Below are positions 1 to 10,165 of a stretch of DNA of 64,000 bases, in pieces. Source of the DNA: Pyropia haitanensis (Eukaryota; Rhodophyta; Bangiophyceae; Bangiales; Bangiaceae); NCBI GenBank assembly GCA_008729055.1, contig SDUX01000050.1, forward strand, positions 26,523-90,522. The letters are read 5' to 3'. The notes below the pieces were generated by a model that made no database searches, was not told where the DNA came from, and was given only the letters and a program-made list of their open reading frames with translations. Every line of letters starts with the position of its first letter. Positions within the stretch are counted from its first letter, which is position 1. A program made the translations under genes and the position numbers.

Positions 1-227
1 GAGCCTTGCCATGCTCCAGGTCGTCATTCTTGTACACGACCGGCCCAGGCGTGGGCATAAAGTAGCCGTACCGCTGCATGACAGACACGGCAGTCCAGTG
101 CATGTCCTTGAGGGAGTCGTTGAAACGGTAGATCTGGAGAAGCCCACCAGACTGACTGTCGGCGGTACTCTCCGACACGGTGAGCCGCGCCGCCGCCGAC
201 GGGGAAGCCCTGCTGCCGGCGACAGCC

Positions 228-258
<31 letters not shown>

Positions 259-393
259 CAGAGCCGTTCCGCTGCAACCCCACAGGGGCGACACCGAGAA
301 AGGTGTCGAGCGGCAGCATCGCCGCGGAAGGGGCTGCTCCTCCACCATGCGTGAGAGTGCCCGCGCTGCTGCTCCCGGTCGTTGTGGCAGCCC

Positions 394-437
<44 letters not shown>

Positions 438-1309
438 CCCGTGGCCAGTGCCGTAACGGGCGCGCCAGTGGGGCCAAGCGGTGCCGCCGCGGTGGTGACC
501 GGAAACTTGGCACACCGGTTGCCACGCTTGAGCGACTGCACCGCCAGGCCGTCTGTAAAGGCGGTGTTGGTGCACAGGTCGCCATCGGGGACGGCAGGCG
601 CTTCGTGCACCTTGGTCAGCGCCTTGGCCGTCGACGCCGCCCGCCGGCACGAAAAGCAGCCCCACTGGCCAGTGTGCACCGGCAGACCGGGCACGGGACC
701 GAGATGAGGGGCGGTGGGGGAGGCCGGCCACGGCGACGAGGAGTAGCGCTCGCGCAGAGCCGCTTGCGCCGGCTCAGCCGTGGCGGTGAGGGCGGCCAGG
801 CTCTGCGCCACGGTAGACACCGCGTAGGCCGGCAGCTGGGAGCCTGCCGGCAGCGGCGCACCGCCCTCGGCGCCACAGGCGGCCCGCGTGGCTTGCTTGT
901 GCGTGCGCAGGCTCAGGTGGTTCTTGAACTGCGCCGCCGACTCGATGGTCGTCTGGCAGGGCACGCAGATGACCAGCGCCGCCTGCTCCCAAACGTAGAG
1001 CCCCGTCCAGAGCGGGGGCGCCACGGTATCCGGCCCACGCGGCGGCAGCCCGGCAGGCCCCGCAGGCGGGGCGCCAGCGTCGACGCGGGGTGCATCAGAC
1101 GCTGGTACTAGCGTGGGGGGGGCGGGGAGGGGCGCGATGGGCGGCCCGGGCGAGACAAATGGGGCGGTAGCACAACTGGCGGGGGGCAAGGGCGCCGCGG
1201 GAGGGGCTGCAGCAGGGACGGCAGCCGCAGCAGCAGCAGCAGCAGCAGCAGGAGGGCGGGCTGGAGTTTGCGGGGAAGGGCTGCCGGCAGGACCCGCCGC
1301 GCCGTCCAT
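1..1309 (-). CDS. Z0: zinc-finger/tyrosine-recombinase-like protein, N-terminal part (cut by window edge)
   Basis: This is the first 436 or so codons of the same protein as the Z gene at 42323-46147, to which it is identical. The start chosen is the ATG at 1309. Upstream in-frame sequence is only C-rich shadow, and the ATG follows a pyrimidine tract ending CCATCCAG. The N-terminus is Ala/Pro-rich. A C2H2 finger follows at about residues 115-137 (ICVPC, then H131 and H137, spacing C-x2-C-x12-H-x5-H). Fingers of this type occur at the start of fungal OrsD-like (DUF3505) proteins that sit beside RecQ helicases; that comparison is from memory. The recombinase-like C-terminus and the helicase would lie beyond the left edge. 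No TATA box was seen within 250 bases upstream. Confidence 0.7.
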
Positions 1310-2789
1310 GCTGGATGGGGGTAGGAGAAGGAGGGGGGGGAGAGAGGGGAGGGGAGGGCAGGGGGTGAGGAAGACGACGACTGGCGTACAGGCCAGCCCC
1401 AGTGCAAAGGAGGGGCGTGCGATCAGTAACTGGGAAGGCGTGGAGTGGGAGGGAGGGACGTGGGGGAGCAAGACGGGCGGCGCGGCAGGTGAAGACGGCG
1501 GAAACGGCGGGAAGAGAAAGAAAAAAGGGCACTGCGGGGGGACGCTACATACGACTGGGAACGCAAGCAAGATCGCGCGCAGGGGACCTGCCGGGTTAGG
1601 GGGTGGGCAGTTGGATGAATGGGCGGGTTGGAGCGGGCCCAGTCGGCAGTCGTAACGGCAAAAAAACGGTCGGGGGGGAACGGTGGGAATGGCGCGAAAT
1701 TTTTGGACGATGGGGTAAGACGTAACGGACAGTGAGGGACGCGGATCGGGGGGAGGGGAGAGCACGAGGTACGCGGGAGGGGGAATCACAGGTGGGGATC
1801 AATGCGGGGGAGGGCGGGCGGAGCGGGGAAATTTGACCCAGAGGGCAGGGGAGACTACTGGGCAGGGGGGCGCGGAGTAAAACGAAACGGACAGTGAGGG
1901 ACGTGGATTGGGGGGCGGGGAGAGACAGAGCTACGCGGGCGGGAGGGGCAATCAAAGGTGGGGATCAATACGGGGGAGGGCGGGCGGAAGGGGGAAATTT
2001 GACCCACAGCACGGGGGAGACTGCTGGAGCGAGGGGGGCGAGGTAAAACGAAACGGACACTGAGGCACATCGAGTGGGGGGGCCGGAGGGACAAATAATG
2101 TGGAGGGGGGGGGCACGCACGGACGGGATCAACGAGGGGGGACGAGGGGAGGGAGGAAAAATGACGCACAGCACGAGAGAGAGTGCAGGTGAGGCGGGGG
2201 GACCGGCTATTTGTAACGGGCGACAGAGAGAGGGGGCTACTCGACTTAGTGCAGATGCCTACTCGAGTAGGGGGCGGGGGAGAGGGGGGAGGGGAGGGGG
2301 GATGGTGGGATTTGAATATTTGTACGCGGGAGAGGGGTGGGGGCGGGAGGAGGGACAGGGGGCAGGCGGAAATGGACTGCGGGTTGGAAGACCCGAGGGC
2401 GGGGGCGGCAGTTTCGAATGTGGGAAAGGAGAGGGGGGGAGGAGGTGCAGGGTGGCGGGAAAGAACGCAGGAGGGGCCGGAATCGACGCATTGGAGGGGG
2501 ATCGTTTCTTCCCAGCCGAGGACCAATGAGGGGCGATGGGGAAACGACGCAGAGGGTGCGAAATTGACGCACTGGGGGGGGTTGCGTCGCTTCCAGGTCG
2601 GGGGCCAATGAGAGACGAGTTGGAAGCGACGCAGGGGGAAGGAACGTAGGGGGGAAATTGACGCGTATGGGCCACCCGGCGAAATCGACGCAGTCTGGGG
2701 GTTCCTTACAGTTGCGTCATTTCCGAAACACTGCGAAATTGATTCATTGAGAGGGGTCCCACGTTCCTTCCGTGTATTCTTACCTTAGG
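1310..2789. repeat. Type A right-end region: G-rich, non-coding, with GACGCA iterons
   Basis: The plus strand is strongly purine-rich with long G runs. The Pro/Ser-rich minus-strand frames here are composition artefacts. Repeated short blocks such as AAACGAAACGGACA occur in the inner part. The last 330 bases carry iterons with the core GAAATTGACGC (near 2558, 2655, 2677 and 2740), plus inverted TGCGTC copies. The region ends with CCGTGTATTCTTACCTTAGG. Read on the minus strand, the terminus gives AAG|GTAAGA, a strong 5' splice site, and the Z0 ATG is preceded by a pyrimidine tract and CAG. It could therefore act as an intron if transcription enters from the neighbour on the right. Confidence 0.65.
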
Positions 2790-3634
2790 GGCAATCAAAG
2801 GTGGGGATCAATTCGGGGGAGGACGGGCGGAAGGAGGAAATTTGACCCACAGCACGGGGGAGACTGCTGGGGAGAGGGGGGCGAGGTAAAACGAAACGGA
2901 CACTGAGGCACATCGAGTGGGGGGGCCGGAAGGACAAATAATGTGGAGGGGGGGGGCACGCACGGACGGGATCAACGAGGGGGGACGAGGGGAGGGAGGA
3001 AAAATGACGCACAGCACGAGAGAGAGTGCAGGTGAGGCGGGGGGACCGGCTATTTGTAACGGGCGACAGAGAGAGGGGGCTACTCGACTTAGTGCAGATG
3101 CCTACTCGGGAGGGGGCGGGGGAGAGGGGGGAGGGGAGGGGGGATGGTGGGATTTGAATATTTGTACGCGGGAGAGGGGAGGGGGCGGGAGGAGGGACAG
3201 GGGGCAGGCGGAAATGGACTGCGGGTTGGAAGACCCGAGGGCGGGGGCGGCAGTTTCGAATGTGGGAAAGGAGAGGGGGGGGGGAGGAGGTGCGGGGTGG
3301 CGGGAAAGAACGCAGGAGGGGCCGGAATCGACGCATTGGAGGGGGATCGTTTCTTCCCAGCCGAGGACCAATGAGGGGCGATGGGGAAACGACGCAGAGG
3401 GCGCGAAATTGACGCACTGGGGGGGGTTGCGTCGCTTCCAGGTCGGGGGCCAATGAGAGACGAGTTGGAAGCGACGCAGGGGGAAGGAACGTAGGGGGGA
3501 AATTGACGCGTACGGGCCACCCGGCGAAATCGACGCAGTCTGGGGGTTCCTTACAGTTGCGTCATTTCCGAAACACTGCGAAATTGATTCATTGAGAGGG
3601 GTCCCACGTTCCTTCCGTGTATTCTTACCTTAGG
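2790..3634. repeat. A': extra copy of the type A right end alone (845 bp)
   Basis: This is a direct copy of about 1947-2789 at an offset of 843-845 bases, with scattered substitutions and small indels (for example ATTCGGGGGAGGACGG against ATACGGGGGAGGGCGG). It begins within a shared AGGGG and ends with the same TTCTTACCTTAGG. It contains no Z, Y or X gene. I read it as a unit so severely left-truncated that only its terminus remains; a simple tandem duplication is the alternative. Confidence 0.7.
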
Positions 3635-4501
3635 TTGCTCCGCCCGCAGGGTAGTACCGGCAACTCCTCCTCCAATGACGACTGCCATGAAAATGTCGTC
3701 CGGAATGCGCACAGCCGGTACGACGAGCGCAAGATCTGCTTCGGCTGACCGAACGACGGGTGCCGCGAAAGGCACGCCAGCTGCTTCACCAGACGATCGA
3801 ACCACAGACGCAGCACAGCCGCCACCGCCCCGAAGACAGTTCAGATGCGATGAAACAACGCTGCACAATTCTTGCAAGCGCCGCTGCTGCCCGGTAACGG
3901 CAAGAACCACTTGCCACGCCCTCACGTCCAGAGGATGTTGCCGCTGCTGCACACGCACCTTGGTCACGACTTGTTCAGCAGCGCCGCCTGCGCTGTCCGA
4001 CACGTCTGGAGAAGGCGTCAACGCCAAAACGACGTGGCTGCCAGGCGTACCCAGCAGACGGCCACTGGCGGCAACAAAAGGCTTGAGTCGCCACACGGCG
4101 GCGTAGATTCGCTCCGCAACAGGGTCGTCCATCCACGCCGTCAATGGGGTGAGTCTTAGCTCCACACCATTCGCCGTCACGCCAATCACGCGTGTGCTGA
4201 CACCGTGCGGTGTCCGAGGCTGCCCGGGAAGATTCCGGCAATGGGTCACCGTCCACTTGACCATCTCCGTCCACCGCACGTCGGACAAGTCCACAGACGG
4301 CTCTACACCAGCAGAATCGCCTCGAGCACGAAGTGCGAACCACGAGGAAGTGACGAGCAAGTCCCGAAGATCGGCAAGACACGCGCACACGACACCGGCA
4401 GGATAAAACTGAGCTGGGGATGCCGCGGCTGCATCCCGGACTGCATTGCAGACCACCTGCGACTGCTCCGTAACTCGGTCGATCAACGCCGACGCTTGCA
4501 T
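3635..4501 (-). pseudogene. X1: X-family protein, truncated at the junction with a type A end
   Basis: The start is taken as the ATG at 4501, because a TAG lies just upstream of the longer frame and because the protein then aligns with the start of X2. About 289 residues remain. Blocks shared with X2 include ACLADLRDL / MCLSELRDV, KWTVTHCRNLPG / FWVVSHVRRVPG, ERIYAAVWRLKPFVA / DRVYTSLWQLKRFIA and RAWQVVLAVTGQQR / RAWQVLLALAGEQR. Coding then runs into the type A terminus, where the sequence reads CAACCTAAG|GTAAGA. That is a good splice donor, so a spliced or chimeric transcript is possible. The methyltransferase motif found in X2 is absent because the gene stops about 430 residues short of that point. 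I do not recognise the N-terminal domain. Confidence 0.65.
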
Positions 4502-4643
4502 CCCCGCAGGCACGCAGAGAGACACGGCGAATACTGTCCGGTTGATTACGGACGAGGACACGGGTGACTTGGGCTAAAATCGTGAGAGTACACGGCGAGC
4601 GTCCTCTCTCCACACACGTGACAATTGCGACGCGGAGGCACCG

Positions 4644-4653
4644 ATTAAATAGA
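4644..4653 (-). promoter_or_regulatory. TATA-like element upstream of X1
   Basis: On the minus strand the sequence reads GTCTATTTAATCGG, about 145 bases upstream of the X1 start codon. It resembles the better TATA boxes before X2, Y2 and Z1. Confidence 0.4.
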
Positions 4654-4772
4654 CATTCCGCCGCCAAAAAACGCGCACACGTTACGAATACGGGTCGTTA
4701 AATGAATGCATACTATTTCACATCTCACGGATTCGGATCAAAACTGACGGCGACAGACAGACGGGTGCGTCG

Positions 4773-6142
4773 GGGTTCCGTAGTACTACGGAACCCGCCG
4801 ACTGCATGGGTGGCACTGGGACCAATTTGGGACCGGAATACAGCAACTACTTACAACTACAATGGTATTTGACAACATTACTGTGACCCCGATTTGCTGA
4901 AAATTCCATGGCGCTTCCGTAGTACTACGGAAGCGACCTGGCCGACACACCATCGCTGCGGCTCGAAATCACACCCTCATCGCCCTCCCACATATTCTCT
5001 GCTGACAGACATGCCCAAAGACGCACCAGCCATTACAACCGGGGTGAGGGCACATCCATAGTAGTAGATCAGAACTCGCCCGCTGCGTGGGTGGCCTAGT
5101 GCCCAAAGTGAGACCAACGTTCATGCGAAGATTGCACGTACACCCATACTTGGCCGACTAAAAGGGACTTCAACACGTCCGCGAGACTGCCGCGGCTCGA
5201 AATCATGCCGTCTTCCCTCTTCTACAAATTTGCTGCCGACAGACATCACCACGGATGCGTGGGCCGAGACCACCAGCTGTAAGACTGTTGCGTAGTACTA
5301 CGGAACTCGACCGCCGGGCAGGTGGCCCTTGGACCGAATTGGGAAATAAGTCTTAGCGACAATTGCAAATACACCGATACTGGGCCACGACACAATGACC
5401 TCGACTGGATACAAAATCCATGGCGCTTCCGTAGTACTACGGAAGCCACCTCGACAGCGCGAGCCTGCCGCGGCTCGAAATCATGCCGTCATCCCTCTTC
5501 TACAAATTTGCTGCCGACAGACATCACCACGGATGCGTGGGCCGAGACCACCAGCTGTAAGACTGTTGCGTAGTACTACGGAACTCGACCGCCGGGCAGG
5601 TGGCCCTTGGACCGAATTGGGAAATAAGTCTTTGCGACAATTGCAAATGCACCGATACTGGGCCACGACACAATGACCTCGACTGGATACAAAATCCATG
5701 GCGCTTCCGTAGTACTACGGAAGCCACCTCGACAGCGCGAGCCTGCCGCGGCTCGAAATCATGCCGTCATCCCTCTTCTACAAATTTGCTGCCGACAGAC
5801 ATCACCACGGATGCGTGGGCCGAGACCACCAGCTGTAAGGCTGTTCCGTAGTACTACGGAACTCGACCGCCGGGCAGGTGGCCCTTGGACCAAATTGGGA
5901 TGTAAATCTGTGCGACACTTGCAAATACATGGATACTTGGCCAAGACACAATGACCCCGACTGCATGAAAATTCCATGGCGCTTCCGTAGTACTACGGAA
6001 CTCGCCCGCTGGGTCAGTCGCCCTCGGACCAACTGGGGGGGGCCAAATATGTCCGAAATTGGCAAGTACAAGGATACTTGGCGAACACAAAAGAACTCCG
6101 ACTCATTGAAAATTCCATGACACTTCCGTAGTACTACGGAAG
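4773..6142. repeat. Type B palindrome array between Y1 and X1, about 139-bp spacing
   Basis: About ten copies of a palindrome with core CCGTAGTACTACGG, usually extended to CTTCCGTAGTACTACGGAAG, centre near 4784, 4923, 5297, 5436, 5575, 5714, 5853, 5991 and 6132. A degenerate copy (ATAGTAGTAGAT) lies near 5062. Most intervals are 138-141 bases. Two 278-bp tandem copies (5246-5523 and 5524-5801), nearly identical, each hold two palindromes. The array lies upstream of X1 and downstream of Y1. Even spacing, perfect symmetry and family specificity suggest protein-binding sites rather than simple hairpins. Confidence 0.85.
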
Positions 6143-6204
6143 AGACCTCGACACATCCAGAAAAAGAACAAAGATGAAGCGAGACGCAATCTCCCTCGAT
6201 GGAT

Positions 6205-9200
6205 CTACTCAAACCGCCCGTCCATGTCGCCCAAGTCTTCGTAGAAATAGTCGTCAGGTGTCGTCGGGTTGTACTCATCGGCGGGCATTTCTTCAGGCAA
6301 CTCTTCCAACGTAGTCGGAGGTTGCGGCGGGGAGGGCGCCACAGAACTGCCTTCTTCTTCCACAACCGGCGGTGGGTTGGGATCCAGCATCTCGGGAGGG
6401 GCCGCAGGAGGTTCGGCAGCCCCCCCAGGAGGCACCCGTGGAGACGTCGCCTCGGCCGGCTGCTCCGCGTCAGTCCGCGGAAGATGGGAGGTGTCGTCTT
6501 GGCGGGGAGGCGACCGCGAACTGGGTGAAGGCGTCCTGTCCTCGTCAGGAGGCCGCTTGGCCATTCGGGCAGAACCCAGACCGGCCTCGGCATCTGCGAC
6601 GCCTTGGCGCCGCGCTGCCGCTTCGTCCGTCACAAAGACGTCCGGGTCGACGAGGAAGACGCGGTCTTGGACGGTGTGGTCCGGATGCGTCAAGTACATG
6701 TGCGTCCGGACGCTGCGCTTGTACTTGATCTCGGCGGGTGCCACCCCAGACAGCCGCACTCGGTCGTCTTCGGCTCCAGCACCGGCGTGGACCAAGTCGG
6801 CGCGCAAGATGACAGCCGAGTTGGGCGGGACGACCAGTATCTCGGGCAAAACGACCCGCTTGGACTGGTCCCCTTCCTCCAGCCGACGAGCGACCAGCAC
6901 GCTGCCTGGCCACACAACAAGCACAAAGCCGTCCGCCCCAGACGACATGACGAAGAAGCTCTTTGCGGGCGGCATCTTGTACGTGGTGTGCGAAACAAAT
7001 TGCACCTCATCGTCAGAGGCGTCTGCAGCAGCGCCGGAAGGACCAGGCTGAGCACGCCCGCCACCGCGGCGGCCGTCGCCGACGGCAGGCGAGTCCACGT
7101 CGCGACCGTCCTCGTCTGAATCGAGAAGGATGGCAAAGTCGACGTGCGGGGACTGCCGCTTGGCTTGATCGGTCGTCAAAAGGATGCGCGACCCCATCGC
7201 GGGCGCGCGCTGCTGGACAGGCGCCTTGGGCCGGCCCTCCACCGCAGCCACCGCCTTGAGCACGTAGTGGGAGAGCGCCGCCAGCGACGCGTCGACCACC
7301 AGCTTGGCCTTGAACACCGACTGCTCCTGGTCGTCATCGCTGCTGCGGACCGCATCCAACCGATACATCAGCCGCCCTTGGCCAGCGCGCGTCTCGCTTG
7401 CCCCTTCTTCCGGGTCGGCGCAGTTGATGATATAAGACCAGCCCGAGGGGTCTTGAGCTGCATCCGTCCCTTCGCGAGCGGCGACTGCCGCCATGTGCTG
7501 CTCCCCAGGCCAGCGGTTGAGCGCACTCGTGAGGACAACGTCGACTGCGTTGCCGGCGGCGGCGTCTACGGCCGCGTCGACGGCGCCGTCCTCGGCAGCC
7601 CTGTCTCCCGACACGCGAGCAGCCCCCTTGAGGATGACCCACCCACGCTCGACAAGCTGGGTGGCCAGCGGCAGACAAGCCATCTTGACGACAAGGTGGG
7701 CGGCACGGGTTTCGACCGACTCTGCCGACGTGGTCAAGGCCCCACGGCCAGTGCACAGGACGCCCCCGATTGCGTCGTCCGGCATCCACTGAAGCGCCGT
7801 CGACAGTAGGTACTCCTTTGCCAGCAGGTCGATGTGAGCCCAGTCTTGACGGTCAAGGAAGTCACGGCTCTGGTGCTCGTCGGGCAGGAGCTCAGCAAAC
7901 TCGGGCATTAACCAGTCGTCTTCAGCCGACAACTGCTCGGCAAGCGACCGCCGATTCTCCGCAGCCGCCGCCCGACGACTCTCACAAACCGGCGGAACCG
8001 CCATGACGTCGGCCTTGCCTGCCCGCCGAGGGCGCTTGCTCTGCCGCTTGGATGTTGGCGCGCTCAGTCGTCGCTTGACTGGCCGACGGCTTGACCTCGT
8101 CACCCGTTCGGCCGGCGCCTGCGGGACTGTCGAAGCCCGCGACGGGTGTGCACCTGCAGCAGCAACGGCAGCAGCCGGCGCAGCGGGAGCAGCTGCGGCG
8201 CCGGCGGCCACGTCGTCGTCCGAACCCTCACTGCTGCTGCCGTCGTCGTCCTGGTTTGACTGAGCCCGCTTCCGGCTCGGCTCAATCTCATCCGAAGACC
8301 GCGCGCGACGACGACGCTTGCGCTTTGGCCGGCGGCGCCTCTCAGGTGCGGCGCCTGACGAGCCAGCCACGGCCGCAGGCGGACGGCGAGGCGCAGACCC
8401 GGCCGCAGCTTGCCCGGGCGGACGAGCAGGACCGCCGGGAGCGGCACCTGCCGGGCCAGCCACCGCCGCAGAGGTGCCGCCGAGCGCAGAGGCCGCTTGG
8501 TTGTCCCCTCCCCCCCGCCCACCACCACGAGCCGCGGGCGGCGCATCTCCCCGCGCACTTGACGGATCGGCCCCGCCTCCCTCCTCCGCGTCGCGACCGC
8601 CTCCCGCATCGCCCCCTCCCGCCCGAGGGGCAGCGGCAGCGGGAGCCCGCTGGGCGTCGCGGTCCGCCTCCCCTGGCGTCGCCGCAGGCGGGGGGCCCGG
8701 AGAATCGGCGCCACCTCCCTCCTCCGCCTCTCCTCCGCCGCCCGCCTCGCCCCCTCCCGCCGGTGGTTGAGCGGCGGCGGGAGCCCGCTGGGCGTCGCGG
8801 TCCGCCTCCCCTGGCGTCGCCGCAGGCGGGGGGCCCGGAGAATCGGCGCCACCTCCCTCCTCCGCCTCTCCACCACCGCCCGCCTCGCCCCCTCCCGCCG
8901 GTGGTTGAGCGACGGCGGGAGCCCGCTGGGCGTCGCGGTCCGCCTCCCCTGGCGTCGCCGCAGGCGGGGGGCCCGGAGAATCGGCGCCACCTCCCTCCTC
9001 CGCCTCTCCACCACCGCCCGCCTCGCCCCCTCCCGCCGGTGGTTGAGCGACAGCGGGAGCCCGCTGGGCGTCGCGGTCCGCCTCCCCTGGCGTCGCCGCA
9101 GGCGGGGGGCCCGGAGAATCGGCGCCACCTCCCTCCTCCGCCTCTCCACCACCGCCCGCCTCGCCCCCTCCCGCCGGTGGTTGAGCGACGGCGGGAGCCC

Positions 9201-10129
9201 GCTGGGCGTCGCGGTCCGCCTCCCCTGGCGTCGCCGCAGGCGGGGGGCCCGGAGAATCGGCGCCACCTCCCTCCTCCGCCTCTCCACCACCGCCCGCCTC
9301 GCCCCCTCCCGCCGGTGGTTGAGCGACGGCGGGAGCCCGCTGGGCGTCGCGGTCCGCCTCCCCTGGCGTCGCCGCAGGCGGGGGGCCCGGAGAATCGGCG
9401 CCATCTCCCTCCTCCGCCTCTCCACCACCGCCCGCCTCGCCCCCTCCCACCAGAGGTTCAGCGGCAGCAGGAGCCCGCTGGGCGTCCCGATCCGCGTTCG
9501 CGGCGGGCGCGTCGGCCGGAGCGGCGGGCGGAACGGCGCCGCCTGGCGCGACCGCCGCTCGACGGCCGACAGCGTCGCCCACTTCGCCGGCCAGTGGGCC
9601 ATCGGAAGCCGCTGGGCGTTGCGCCCCAGGAGCCGAGGGCGGCCGCGGCGCCGCCTCCGGACCCCCGGGCGCTGCAGGCGGGCCAGCGCCACGAGTCTGG
9701 TCGCCGCCCGACGCGTCTCGCTCGCGGGCTGCGCCCCCAGACGCAGCCGCAGCCGCCGCCGCAGAAGCCGGTTGCTGCGGCGCAGGGGTTGTAGGCGGCG
9801 CTTCCGTGCGCCCGCCGTCGTCATTGCGATTGGCGCCGCCTGCGTCCGCCTCCTCCTCCTCCTCCTCCCCCCGAGGCCCCCCAGAATCCCCTCCCCGCTC
9901 AGGAACGGCAGGAGGACCGCCTGCAGAAGCCGCCGGTTGAGGACGTCCAGGCGCACTCCGCGGCGGAGGGGGGGGAAGCAACACCGGAGACGCCCGCAGA
10001 GGAGACCGCCGATGGGCGTCTGCCGTGCCCGCCGAAACCCGCGATCGACTGGAGCCGCCGTCGCCGCCGCCGCCGCCGCCGCCGCGGCCGGGGCGGGCCG
10101 TACCAGGTGGGGCCAGCGCGGCATCACCC

Positions 10130-10165
<36 letters not shown>

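Larger units (their letters stand above)
1..2789 (-). mobile_element. Unit 0 of the array (type A), only its right end in the window
   Basis: This is the right-hand end of a large repeated unit that continues beyond the left edge of the window. It holds the 5' part of a Z gene and the G-rich right end. The first 2.25 kb matches 44839-47090 of unit 2 at a constant offset of 44838 with essentially no change that I can see. Differences begin near 2265, where unit 2 has about 12 extra bases. It ends with TTCTTACCTTAGG at 2777-2789, the same terminal sequence seen at 3622-3634 and 47628-47640. Calling it a mobile element is inference from the repeated structure and gene content. Confidence 0.6.

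Noticed and set aside
1310..3634. Canonical telomere repeat tract
   Set aside because: The G-rich DNA is irregular, not a short exact tandem repeat. TTAGG appears only once at each junction.
4773..6142. CRISPR-like array
   Set aside because: The repeats are self-palindromic with spacers that are themselves duplicated, in a eukaryotic context without cas genes.
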